A stretch of DNA of 64,000 nucleotides from NCBI RefSeq assembly GCF_030272615.1, contig NC_081413.1, forward strand, positions 716,181,867 through 716,245,866. Direction: 5' to 3'. Shown piece after piece: positions 47,105-58,640 of the stretch. Source of the DNA: Cryptomeria japonica (lineage: Eukaryota > Streptophyta > Pinopsida > Cupressales > Cupressaceae). Position 1 is the stretch's first letter, and every line of letters begins with the position of its first letter. The notes beneath the pieces were generated by a model. The model was not told the origin of the DNA. It made no database searches and was given only the letters and a program-made list of their open reading frames with translations. Both the position numbers and the translations under genes were made by a program.

Positions 47105-48518
47105 ATGGCACATACCCTAGAGAAACAGAAGCTTCCAAAGTTCATGGGAGATGGGTTGGAGGACCCCATACGACATTGCAAGACACGCGTAACCATTTGG
47201 GACGCAAACGGCCAAGATGACCAGGATTACTAATTGAAGGCATTTCCGGCCACCCTTCGAGGGATAGCAATTGACTGGTACACGAACCTTGATGCCGAGC
47301 ATAAAACATCATGGAACAATCTGAAGAAGGCCTTCCAGGAGGAATTCAAACTCCTATGTGATGACAATGAAATTGTGGCGGAGATTTACAATACCAAGTA
47401 GGGAAAAACTAAAAGTATCCGGGCTTACATCCGAAGATTGAAGGAACTACTCAACAAAATGAAGAACCAGTCGGCTGATGGGCTGAAGAAGAGATGGTTT
47501 GTCAAAGGGCTGGTACCATCCCTCAGACAAAAGATGAAGGTGGTCCCTCCATCGTCATATGACAAAGCATACAACCAAGTGATGGATATTGAAAGTGAGC
47601 AAAACATCAAAGGGGAAACAAAGGGCAAGTGACGATGACAGTACGGACGGAAGGAGCGACGACGAATCCAAAACCGTACAAGCACTTTGAAAGGACATGT
47701 TGCGAATGATGAAGGAGTTGAAGGCTGATAAAGAAAGTGGTAGAGACAGCAAGGAGCTTTGGTGCACCGACTGTTAAGCAGAAGGGCATACGAAGGGGAC
47801 ATGTTCAAAGAAAGCTTTATGTGATATCTGTCAGGTACTAGGCCATTCCACAAAGGAATGCCCATACAATTTAAAAACACGAAGCACACAAGTGCTCTAC
47901 ACTCAAGGCGAGCAAGCTACCCCACCAGTCACACCACCTAAACAATCAGCAAACTCAAAGGCTTCACCAGGAGGATACCGTAATAATCGGCACGGGAACA
48001 ACCGTTCCAATAATAACACGCCAAGGAGTAAAATTCAGTATGATACAAAAGGGCGGCCCATGATCTAGTGTCGGAAATGTAATGAGTGGGGCCACTTTGC
48101 TCGGGAATGCCAGAACGGAAACAATGGTGGAGGTTTGTTGTGCAAATGGTGTGGTCCTGGAAACCATGAGGACACTAACTACCCCAAACAGAAGGGAGTA
48201 AACATGTTGGATGTAAAGGAGCCAGACAAGGAGGTACTGGCAATCACAAGATTGCAAAGTAAGAAGGCGGTATACCCTGATCCCTGCACAGAGGAGAGAC
48301 TCCGGGAAGCAAAGGCTGATGTAGAACGAGCAATGGCGAAAGAGCGCAGGGCCTCACACAATACTACTAGTACCCCACCCTGCTCAAACTCCGAAAAAAC
48401 CATCATTAAACAAATGTTGCAGACCACCATACCTGTACGCATGTCCAACCTTCTGCAAACAATGCCACAATTGAAGATGGCCATTACAAACATTGTTCGT
48501 GACAACACTGCCAACTAG
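47105..48518 (+). pseudogene. gag: gag of A with several zinc knuckles
   Basis: Capsid core from 47105: MAHTLEKQKLPKFMGDGLED, then IAIDWYTNLD, WNNLKKAFQEEFKLL, TKSIRAYIRRLKELLNKMK. Two in-frame stops, then a frameshift after about 47632. In the next frame there are three complete CX2CX4HX4C knuckles, at about 47760 (CTDC...GH....C, spanning a stop), 47820 (CDICQVLGHSTKEC) and 48069 (CRKCNEWGHFAREC). A fourth follows at 48138 (CKWCGPGNHEDTNY) with its last Cys lost. Most plant Gags carry one or two. Confidence 0.8.
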
Positions 48519-48530
48519 GAACACCATCAG

Positions 48531-49196
48531 ATGGCAGCAAAACCATCTGGCACAAACCCAATGGCCGCAACAGAACTACCTAGTACATCTACTACAGACC
48601 CCATGCTGCTCACCGTAAGCATTGGTCGGAAGCCTGTCGTGGTCGAGATGGAGCTAATGAGACAGAAGTTGACGAACACCATTGTTGACGACGGCTCCAA
48701 AGTGAATGTGTTACCGGAGGAGACATGGAGGGGTCTAGGTAAGCCAACTCTCTGGCCACCAACATTCCACCTTGTCGGCGTCGACCAACATGGAATTAAG
48801 CCCTTGGGGACACTCATGGCACAAAAAGTTGTGGTCGGTACCCAAAACTTTTTTCTTGACTTTGTGGTCATACCGTTGGAGAAGGCGGCCTATGACGCCC
48901 TTCTAGGAAGAGGTTGGCTAATTATAGCGAAGGCGAACCACAACTGGAAGAAAAACACACTCTCGATCGAGAGTGAAGGCCAAAAGTACATGATCGACTT
49001 GAGAAATCAAGTCGTGGGCGAGGAATTGGCATCCTCCAATTCAGACTCAGATGACTCGCATAATTGGGAATGGGGCTCACAGAACGACCGGGAAAGGATG
49101 GAACCTAATGACGAGGGCGTTTTGGAACTGGAGGGATGTTCAGAGGATGAAACAAGTTCCCTCGTCGGACTCAATTCACAGATGGAAGACTATTAA
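48531..49196 (+). pseudogene. pol: Protease of A
   Basis: Frame continuous with the knuckle region except for a stop at 48516-48518. Active-site region NTIVDDGSKVNVLPEE (D-D-G-S in place of D-S/T-G), then TLMAQKVVVGTQNFFLDFVV and YDALLGRGWLIIAKAN, the usual second-half signature. An acidic Ser/Asp-rich tail follows. Cleaves Gag-Pol when active. This 221-codon stretch is open. Confidence 0.8.
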
Positions 49197-49217
49197 GTAT
49201 TTCACCCTGATTGCCAC

Positions 49218-50845
49218 ATGTTGCAAATCTACAAGATCGGGGAATCAAGTGCAAGTACGGAAGATGCAACTTTTCCTCCAAAGTACGGGGAGTACCGTGA
49301 GGGGGTAGCAAGGGTGGATGATACACCCGCACACCGTTTTGAACGGGACAAAGTCATCAAGTACAAGGAGTCCAACATGAACAAGGTGAATTTGGCAAAT
49401 CATATCAATCCGAAGGTAATTCTGGTCAGGGACGATTGGAACCCCGTGCTAAAAGCAGCGGCATTTAAAATCTTCCTAGAGTACAAGGATGTGTTTGTGT
49501 GGATGTACAAGGATCTGAAAGGGATACCCCGGAACTATGCGTACATAGAATACCCCTCGTACAAGGTGCCCAACCCGTACGAAGGAGACCATATAGAATG
49601 AACAAGAACTATGCAGCAAAGGTAAATGAGGAAATTGAAAAGATGCTGGAGGTCGGAATCATCTTTAAGGTAGAAACCAACGAATGGGTATCGCCAATTG
49701 TCATCTCACTAAAGGAGGCAAATCAAATCAAGATATGTGTGGACTTCCGATGCTTGAATGTCGTGACTATCAAAGATCCATTCCCAATTCCGTTCACTGA
49801 CAACATTTTGGAGGAGGTAGCAGACCACGAGATTTACTCATTCCTGGACGGATTTTCTGGATACAACCAGATCAGCATTGCTGATGAAGATAAATTGAAA
49901 AAAAATCCATCGTGGAGGATGGAGTATATGCATATAATCGCATGCCGTTCGGACTGTGTAACGCTTTGGCCACCTTCAAGCGGATTATATTGCACATCTT
50001 TGATGGGATGTTCGTCGGAAGTTTCAAAGCATTTCTGGATGATTGGTCTATTTACAGCAAGCAGGAAACTCACTTGAACGCGCTCAGGGAGTGCATGGAG
50101 AGGTGTAGGCGGGCCCAATTAGCCCTGAATCCCAAGAAGTGTCGGTTCATGGTACCACAAGGTAAGCTGTTGGGGCACATTGTGTGCAAGGAAGGGCTGA
50201 AGACAAACCCCGACAAGGTAAGGGTAATTGTAGATATGGAAAGTCCAACGGATGTCACGAGGGTAAAATCCTCCCTGGAACATGTCGGCTATTACAGGAG
50301 ATTTACCAAAAGTTTTGCACAAGTGTCATGCCCTTTGGATAAGTTGACAAGAAAAGGCGAACCATTCACATGTGGAGTAGAACAAGAGGAAACATTCAAG
50401 GAATTGAAATCCCGATTGGTGAGTGCACCAATCCTGGCATACCCGGATTGGGACAAGGAGTTCCATGTCCACGTGGACGCCTCCAACTTCGCCATCAGTG
50501 CCACTCTGGCACAAGTAGGTATATAGGGGTTGGATCACCCTATATTTTTTTGCCAGTCGTCTGCTCTCCAAGGCTGAACGGAACTATAGTACGACAGAAA
50601 GGGAGGCACTAGGGATGGTGTACGCAGTGCAGAAGTTCCGCCACTACCTCTTGGTGACACCATTCACCTTCTACGTAGACCATCAAGCCTTGATGTACTT
50701 GGTGGACAAACCGGTTATCCAAGGACAGATAAGACGATGGTTGCTACTGCTCCAAGAATTCACCTTTACAATCATCGTACGGCCTGGGAAGAGTCATGTC
50801 ATAGCAGACCAACTGCCAAGAATCAGATCTGAAGAGCCAGGGTAG
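49218..50845 (+). pseudogene. pol: Reverse transcriptase and RNase H of A
   Basis: 49218-49601 holds the pre-RT segment KDVFVWMYKDLKGIPRNYAY. After a frameshift: MNKNYAAKVNEEIEKMLEVG, IKICVDFRCLNVVTIKDPFP, YSFLDGFSGYNQISIADEDK. A second frameshift near 49910, then YNRMPFGLCNALATFKRI, the catalytic FLDD (50032-50043), LNPKKCRFMV and VGYYRRFTKSFAQ. RNase H starts EFHVHVDASNFAISATLAQ, breaks at 50526, and resumes RLLSKAERNYSTTEREALG and FYVDHQALMYLV. At least three frame changes. FxDD in place of YxDD is seen in this group. Confidence 0.85.
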
Positions 50846-50848
50846 GGA

Positions 50849-52373
50849 GTGAATGGGGCTTTTCCCAATGCTCACCTATTCCAAATAGCCGTACTACCTC
50901 CTTGGTACGAGAGCATTGGCGAGTACCTATCCACCTCTACATTTCCATGGGACATGCCACCAAGGGAACGGCGTGAGCTAGCACTGAAAAGTAAAACCTT
51001 TCAATTGATCAATGGCCTACTATACAAGATGGGACCAAACCAAATCCTGCGAAGATGCATGATGCAGAAAGAAATTCCTAGCGTACTGAAGAAAGCTCAT
51101 GACAGATTGGTTGGGGGCCAGATGAGGCCTGATACTATCGCACGAAAGGTTTTGTTGGCAGGACTGTGGTGGCCAACCTTGCACACTGATGCACGCAAAT
51201 GGGTGGTTGGATGTGACACATGTCAGCATACCGAGAAGCCTCTTAAACGGGACTTCATGCCCCTATTTCCGTCCTAGCCGCAAGAACTGTTTGAATGATG
51301 GGGACTGGATTTTGTAGGACCTCTCAAGGTGAGCAATATGCATAGATGTCAGTACATTGTGGTAGCCACGGAGTACCTGACGCAGTGGGTCGAGGCTCGA
51401 GCTCTGCCAAACAACACTGCCATAAGTATAGCGAGGTTCCTGTACGAACAGATTGTAACCAGGTTCGAGATCCCAATCCAGATCACAAGTGATAGGGGGT
51501 CCACTTTGTTAACCAAGTCAACCAGACAATGACGACCGAATTTAAAAAATTTCACAATCTTTCAAGCCCCTACTACCCCCGAGCGAATGGCCAGGCGGAA
51601 GCCACAAATAAGGTGCTCGTGTCTATCATTTATAAATCCTGTGAAGTGGAGTGGGAGGATTGGGATGAACGTCTGCCAGCAATACTTTGGGGATATTGTA
51701 CCTCTTACAAGGTGACCACGGGCCATACACCGTTCCAACTCATGTACGGCCAATAAGTGGTGGTACTGACGAAGTACACTGTACCAAGCCTTCGGATTGT
51801 TGTTGATAACCGGTTGGGAGATGAGAGAGTTTGCATGCTCAACTGCCAAACCTCACCAAGCTTGATGAATGTCGAATGATGGCACAATGGGCGACGAAAG
51901 TGGCCCAACATTGGTCGAAGCACTGGCACGACAAACATCTCCGGCGAACAAACTTTTGTCCTGGACAACTGGTTCTCAAATATAACGGCCGCAACAAACT
52001 TCGTCCTGGGAAGTTCAGAGTTCGTTGGCTGGGTCCCTATAAGATTAGGAAAGTGGGGACGAATGGAACAGTGAAACTGTCTAACCTGGATGATAACCCA
52101 ATTCACAATCCTGTCAACGGCTCAAAGTTGAAATTGTATCGAGAGCGTGATAAACCAGTCCTATCAATCAACATGTTCGGATATGCCACAAAAGGAGACT
52201 GGACTATTGGAAGAAGCAAGGAAATTGAGGAAGACCCCATGGTCGCTACAAAACCGTATAGACACAATGAAGATTGGGCTAAGCCACTTACATCCATTGA
52301 AGAGCGATTGGTTCCAAAGCAAGTTGAAGGCATAGCGGTGCCCAAAATTCACAAGCACCTGACAAATGCCTAA
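50849..52373 (+). pseudogene. pol: Integrase of A
   Basis: Zinc-binding N-domain at about 51080-51230 (KKAHDRLVGGQM...WWPTLHTDARKWVVGCDTCQ), but the second His of the HHCC set is Gln. Catalytic triad visible in pieces: GLDFVGPL (about 51306), ITSDRGSTLLTK (about 51485), NGQAEATNKV (about 51585), with a frameshift between the last two. The C-domain is open from 51831: CPGQLVLKYNGRNKLRPGKF, RWLGPYKIRKV, NGSKLKLY. Ends without a chromodomain at 52373, as in Tat/Athila. Confidence 0.85.
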
Positions 52374-52424
52374 TTTGGTGATCTGGTAACATGGATAAGG
52401 ATTACGGGACATTGGAGAAAGAGG

Positions 52425-52429
52425 GCTCC
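52425..52429 (+). other. Target site duplication of solo LTR Q, left copy
   Basis: GCTCC, repeated at 57087-57091. With one copy kept, the frame that follows integrase (ITGHWRKRAP) continues directly into YEDLHEGYIAYDIDEEAEAK. Confidence 0.85.
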
Positions 52430-55400
52430 TGTTGAGGTGTATTTTGTACACCATCAAACACAGAATAAAATACCCAAGGGTACCTTATCCTCTCTTGAGT
52501 AAAGCCTCTGATTGCTGAAGATATCGCGGAAAAGGATCAATCAAGATGACTCCAAGGTTCTTCGTTGTAGGATCTCTACGTGTGGATAAGCTCTCTGTGG
52601 TATGATGTGATTTGCTGGAATCACAAGGGGACTTACATTTGATGATTGAATGTCTGATCTGCTTTGAATATTGCTGGAACACAGGCTCTTGCTAGCTTTG
52701 ATTTGAAAAAAGGAAAAGAGATGAGGGCGAGGAAAGGATCTAATCCTAACACTAAGAATGTAAGAGCAATGAATGATCTTTGATGAAATTCTAACTAGGT
52801 CTTGTTTTGACATCACAGGACCATCTCCACAAGGCTAGTGCGATCTTCGAAGGAAAGCTTTATGATGTTCAAATCATCACTACAAGCATAGACACCATCA
52901 AGCTGATGCATATCAATGAAGAAGCAACAATTGAAGTTAAGCTTAAGTTGAATAATTCCAGTTGACTACGCAAGGCAAGTCTGCAATCAACAAACTGCTA
53001 GTAGTATGGATATGCGAATTTAACCATCAATCAAGCATATTTCTTCCACTCATCTAATAACATGAAATCAAATACGAGAAGTATAGAGACCATGCAAATT
53101 GTCGAATCGACCCATAAATTTCACCATTTCTTCAATGAAGTTACAAGTCTTTTACAACAACATCTTGGCAACAATCTTTGCCTTCTCTCTCTACTCTACT
53201 CTAATTGCTATTCTATCAACTAGCTAATCACCTTCTAACTACTCTCTATCTACTAACAGCTTCCAACTATTTCTATATTATTTTTACAAAATGAAGAGTC
53301 GGGGCTTATATAGTGCCCTCAATACATCGACGGCTTAGATCAATTCGAGATCAATGGCCAAGATTCAACAATAAAAACCCTAATTAGGGTTTGTTACAAC
53401 CATTACATAACATTTAATGCTTGACCAATGATAAAATTGTATTGCTTGGACACATGTCCTCTCTGGAAAATTCCACCAATGAATAGCCGGGGTAGGTACA
53501 TCGAAGTTTGTGCCACCTCCCATGAGTTAGGTACATTGAATCTGGACATGTTGAGGTGGACCACACTGACTGGAGAAGTGATAACTAGGATGCCACCTCG
53601 TCTGACACTTGTAACTTGGTAGATATTCAACTTGATGTTGTTGAGAAGCTAGCTTTAATTAATTCATCTGGAACTATCTGCTTCTTCAACGAACCCTTGC
53701 TCTGACTTCCTTTTCTTTGATGTGCAGGACGATTATGTACCTCGCCTTGGAATGTTGGATTGGAGAAGTCGCCCTTGATGACATTAGTCCAAAGAAGGCC
53801 GTCCTTGTCGATGCGAGACTGTAGGAGGTCGCCCTTATCCTTGCTTGATCGTCCCGGAGGAGACCGTCCTTGATCTGGCTTGATTTTCCTTGATGAGATC
53901 TCCATTTGATGCCTACACAACATTTCAAAATTAGTAATATATCTTGAAGTCTAAAATTTAAACTTAAAAGGAAGATTCAAGATTTTAATTAGGAAACTTC
54001 ATGATAAATCTTGAGTTATCATTTCCTAATTAACCATGTAATACTTAGATTTTCCAAAACAAATGTCTAAAAAATCAAACCTTGAACAAGGGTGTCAAGA
54101 TGATTTCGCCATACCTCCTCTTGAGTTTTAAACTCTAAGAAATGATGTAAAAAATAGATTTCGCTAGGCAAAGTGTAGATCAAAGCCTTCTCTTGAACAA
54201 ATTGCGCCTCCTTCAGCTTGGAAAAGAACTCCACCTTCCACTAGCTTCTTCAAGATCTGGAAATTTGCCTTCAAATGTCTTCAAAAATCTGGAAATTATC
54301 CTCCAAACTAGCAAGAAATTCGCCTCTCCAATTTGCTCCTCCAATTCGCATTTTAAAACAATGAATGAATGATTTGCATTTGTCCACAACACTCCTCTCT
54401 TATAGAGCGCTCACCTTCTTCAACCATGAGGCTGACTTAGCAAATAAAAGCTGAAATAATAAATAAAACCTCAAAAGGAGTAGGCCGACCTAGCAAATAA
54501 AGGCAAAATAATGCCTTGTGCGCTCAACTTTTAATTTTTTATTTCACATAAATTAATTTTAAATACCTTTATAATAGAAATTCGATTTTAGGCCCAAAAT
54601 TAATTTATTAAATGCCAATTTAATTAATTTTTTCAAATATTTCGAAGTTGGCAAATTTAGCTTCTAATGCGATTTGGAAGATGTTAACGTCCAAAATATG
54701 GTAGAAAATAGTGAATGCCAATAACTTCGCTCTGGTCCCTTGGAGAGGGACAAGAGCACTTTTTTCATTTTTAGGCTAGGATTCTCAATTTTTGAAGTCA
54801 AACCTTTGTTCACCACGCTTTAGAAGATTCTTCCCATCTCATACAACGTTGCCTTAGCATAATCTCGAAGGGAATTAGTTGTTTTCATAAAAAGTGGGAC
54901 GGTCCTTCAGTGAGGGACGGGAGAACTTTTGAGTCCATTGCATGAATTCTTGATCATATTAATCTTCAATTTACCCTCAAGGCGTAGAATATCACATTTC
55001 ACACCATCTTGAGCCTTGGTAAAAAATATCATTTCAAAATGCAAGGTAAATGGTCATATTTGGAAAAAGCGCTCTGGTCCCTTGGTGAGGGACGGGAGCA
55101 CTTTTGCCAGTTGTCGTCAAAATTTGCAACTCTCGCATCTCAATTCCACTTCAAGGCATTTTAAACAATTTTTCAAACTTGCGCCTTGGCCTCAATTTGT
55201 CCAAAATTGGTGAGAAAGGCAAGATAACATGTTAAGTGCTCTGGTCCCTTGGAGAGGGACGGGAGCACTTTTGCAATTCCAAGCCAATTCATCCTTTGCT
55301 AGTCTTCCAAATTATCTTCAATGGATGAATCTTGCCTTCTCTCATTCATTTCAATCACGCAACTTGCCTTGCCTTGGCAAGAAATTTGTATTTTTAGAAA

Positions 55401-57086
55401 AGTGGGATGGTCCTTCAGTGAGGGACGGGAGCACTTTTTGACCTTGGCATACTTTTTTTTCTTCTTTAAATCTCTCAATTGCGTCCAAGGCATAAAACAT
55501 CCTTTCTCCCTCTTATCCAAGTCAAGTTTTGCCATAAAATATCAAACAAAGAAGAGAAACTTGAAAAAGTGGCATGGTCCTTCAGTGAGGGATGGGAGCA
55601 CTTTTTGTCATTTGGGTTGATTTACTCTTTTGTAGACTGCTTAAATTATATTCAATGGACAAAACATGCTTCCCTTAACCTCTTCAAATCATAAAATCAC
55701 CTTAACCTTGCAAAGATAGTGCAAATTTGAAAAAAGTGGCACGGTCCTTCAGTGAGGGACGGGAGCACTTTTGTCTTGGTCCCTTGGTGAGGGACGGGAG
55801 CACTTTTTGTCATTTGAGATGATTTCCTCGTTTGTGATCCGCTTAAATTATATTCAATGGACAAAACATGCTTCCCTTGACCTCTTCAAATCATAAAATC
55901 ACCTTAACCTTGCAAAGATAGTGCAAATTTGAAAAAAAGTGGCACGGTCCTTCAGTGAGGGACGGGAGCACTTTTTGCAATCTAAGCCAAATTGTCTCAC
56001 TTTTCACCTCGAAATTTCTTTGCTAGGGAAGATTTCATCTTACTTCATCCTATGAATAGAAGTTAATGTCCGATAAAGGTCTAAAATTGTGCATATAAAG
56101 AAAAGTGCTCTGGTCCTTCAGTGAGGGACGGGAGCACTTTTGACCTTCTAGGCCAAAACTTCATCATTTCATTGTTTTCAATCAAGTCTGGATGCTCTAT
56201 AATGTTCATTTCGTCCTTCACCATGCCTTTGATGTCTCAATTTAACCAAACAAGGCCAGGAATGGCCCAAATAAGTCTTTTCGCCCTGGTCCCTCAGTGA
56301 GGGACGGGAGCACTTTTGCCTTGGTCCCTTGGAGAGGGACGGGAGCACTTTTTCCTTTAACCTTCAAAAATTCACCAATTTTGTGCCTTCAAAATCTTCA
56401 AAAGTATCAAGTCATGTCCAATTATCATTCCGGAAGACCCTGCACAAAACAAAATAGAAAAGTCAATGACAAATATGCATAAAATAACATTTGTGCTCTA
56501 GTCCTTCAGTGAGGGACGGGAGCACTTTTGTCCTTTCTGGCTAAAATATTCAAAATTTAGGTCTCCAATCATTTCACAAGGCAGAATTAGGCCATCTTCA
56601 AGGCCAGGAATTAGTTAGCAAGCCCTCGCAAAACAAGAAATTGCACTTAGAATGAAATTCGTTCTGGGCCTCCAGTGAGGGACAGGAGCACTTTCTCTAT
56701 TTCAGGTATCATCTTGCCTCCAAAATTTGATCAAAATTTACCTAGGCAAAAATGTACAATTTCATCTTCAAAATGCTAACACTTAGACAAAATTTGAATT
56801 GTACCTCAAAAAACCCTGACTAGACCTAACCTGAGACATATCTGACTTCCTGACAGACTTATCTTACTTCAATAATCAACCCTAGGGAGGATGCTTAATA
56901 ACTTTCAAAATTTGACTGGACTTAGCTTGAAAAATATCCAAAAGAAACCCCTAAGGTTTAGCCTTAGCCCAGACAACTCACTCACTCACTCAAAACCCTA
57001 AAAGCAGAGAGAAGAACAAGCAAAACAAAAAGCGAAAAGAGGGGGTCCCCATTTGCAATGGGGCGATGTGTGAAAACGTCACAATA
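52430..57086 (-). mobile_element. 4.66-kb solo LTR Q nested in A
   Basis: Flanked by GCTCC on both sides. Plus-strand ends are TGTTG and CAATA, an LTR-type TG...CA pair with one mutation. TATA-like boxes read on the minus strand (CTATATAAG at 53313-53305; CTATAAGAG at 54405-54397), so the LTR is probably in minus orientation, starting TATTGTGACG at 57086. A CCCCATT-tgc-AATGGGG hairpin lies 35 bp inside that end. No second LTR or pol. The plus-strand upper half holds the palindrome array, which would be U3. Very long LTRs are known in Ogre-type elements. Confidence 0.8.
54729..56695 (-). repeat. Array of 14 palindromic motifs, period about 168 bp
   Basis: A motif of about 37 bp, consensus AAGTGCTCTGGTCCyTy then AGnGAGGGACGGGAGCACTT on the plus strand, at 54729, 54893, 55069, 55236, 55401, 55568, 55735, 55772, 55938, 56104, 56282, 56319, 56492 and 56661. 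Arms AGTGCTC/GAGCACT and GGTCC/GGGAC pair. Spacing is 164-178 bp, except for two places where a second motif sits 37 bp after the first. Spacers diverge, except the near-identical pair 55660-55735 and 55858-55937, showing recent unit duplication. Confidence 0.9.
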
Positions 57087-57091
57087 GCTCC

Positions 57092-57640
57092 CTACGAAGA
57101 TCTCCACGAAGGCTATATCGCGTATGACATTGATGAGGAGGCGGAGGCAAAACGGAAGGCGTAACTTGCTGGGAAGGAAGAGGAGCCAGTGGACCTGGAG
57201 GAGGTAGATTTGGAAGAATATGGTGCCACCTTGGGACCGTGCCTGAAAAATGGTCCTGAAAGTCGAAGATTTGTTTGTGATATCTCTCCAATCGGGCAAG
57301 TAGGAAGCCGGTCCTAATGCACTTTACCGGGTAATCCCCAACCCCGCGGGCCCACCGCATGTGGATGGCAAAAAAGTAACATGGTACCAGCAGTACGGAG
57401 GACGATACATAGATGGGAGATATAAAGGGGTGGGACCAGCACTATTGGTAGATAAAATATGGAACCTGGAATATGTGGGCACATGTTGTCCCAAGGAATG
57501 TTACAGGAGACTACCACATGTGTGTGCATGGCTTCACGACTCGGAGATCAAAGTCCGACCCCAGGAGGATTCGACGGGGGCAAAGAGGAAAATGGATAAT
57601 TCTGATGACGAAAGTGATGATAAAGGGCCAAGAAAAAATT
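57092..57640 (+). pseudogene. Unassigned 3' reading frame of A, part 1
   Basis: Continues in phase from just after integrase once Q is removed: YEDLHEGYIAYDIDEEAEAK, a stop, then an acidic EEEPVDLEEVDLEEYGATLG and RRFVCDISPIGQVGSR. After a frame change, VTWYQQYGGRYIDGRYKGVG, IWNLEYVGTCCPKECYRRLP and a Lys/Arg-rich end (about 57560-57780) like a nuclear-localisation or RNA-binding tail. I do not recognise the fold. It may be the extended C-terminus of Pol or a separate ORF. Confidence 0.5.
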
Positions 57641-57780
57641 GAAGGAAGGAATTAGCAATAAAGCAAAGCCGGGAAAGAGACTAAGGTTGGTGGGACAAAA
57701 AGCTAAGTTGCGTAAGCAAAAGAAGGCGGTCGTGCAAAGAACAAAGATGGGACCCACCAAGGTACAGCCAAGCAATAAAA

Positions 57781-58140
57781 TAAGTAGTTAGGGGAGGCAT
57801 GCAACTCAGTACCGTAGCCACCTAAAGGTACGAGGATTAAAATTTTAAAAATGTTGCCAAGTTAAAAAATTAAAAAGATATTTTAAAAGGAGTACTAAAA
57901 ATAGAAAAAGCAAGGCATGACTTAAAAATTAAAAGGAAAAGGTTGGAAGTAATTAAAAAATTAAAACAAAAGATAGAAATTATGAATATAGAAAAGGGAA
58001 AATTGATGATGGTGAAAAAAAGATTATTTTATAAAAAATTACTGAATTTTGCCCTAACCCTAAAAGTGAGAACTCTATAAGATGTCCCGAGTGGCCAATT
58101 TCCATAGATTGTACAGCCAAGGAGCAAGTTAGAAGCACAG
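57781..58140 (+). other. AT-rich spacer in A
   Basis: A-rich stretch with many 'aaaattaaaa' phrases; no gene seen. Confidence 0.6.
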
Positions 58141-58640
58141 AATCGGCGCACCGTACGATTTCCGTACGAAACCAATAGAAGGATGCAAGGGGGTGATTGG
58201 AGTGGTTCGTACTATTCTTGTACTGAATTTACTAAAGGAAAAAGTCGCAAGGGAAAGAGAAGCATGTACATACCCTATATGGAATTCACACCAAAAGACA
58301 AAATTTGCGTGGAAGGAAAAAATCCGTACAGTACAAAAATTGTAGGCAGAAGTTTGTACGGAGGTTGCAGAGAGTGGAAAGCACAACGGTACGAAAATTG
58401 CAATAGATAGAAGTTCATATGGAGATTGTACGGAGATGGCAGGCATCGGAAAACCAAGGGAGTCGTACGGATACCGTACGGGAATTCCACACAAAAGCTC
58501 ATACAGTGGCAGTACGGAATTTGAAGTGACGCAAGAAACACAAGACGGAGGAAAGTTGAGAGGCGACCGTAAAAATCCGTACCATAACACAGGCAACGAA
58601 ATCTGTACGGCAATCCGTACAAGGCGAGAGAGGGTACGAG
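58140..58640 (+). repeat. GTACGG/CCGTAC motif cluster
   Basis: More than ten occurrences of CCGTAC, GTACGG, CGTACG or one-base variants in 500 bp (for example 58149-58168, 58353, 58426, 58463-58482, 58577, 58602-58621), several as face-to-face pairs such as GTACGG-ata-CCGTAC. Spacing is irregular. The cluster overlaps the start of the following reading frame, whose first 100 residues may be a by-product. Confidence 0.7.

Noticed and set aside
54729-56695. Regularly spaced repeats that could suggest a CRISPR array
   Set aside because: Period of about 168 bp, diverged repeats, spacers that themselves repeat, plant retroelement context and no cas genes.
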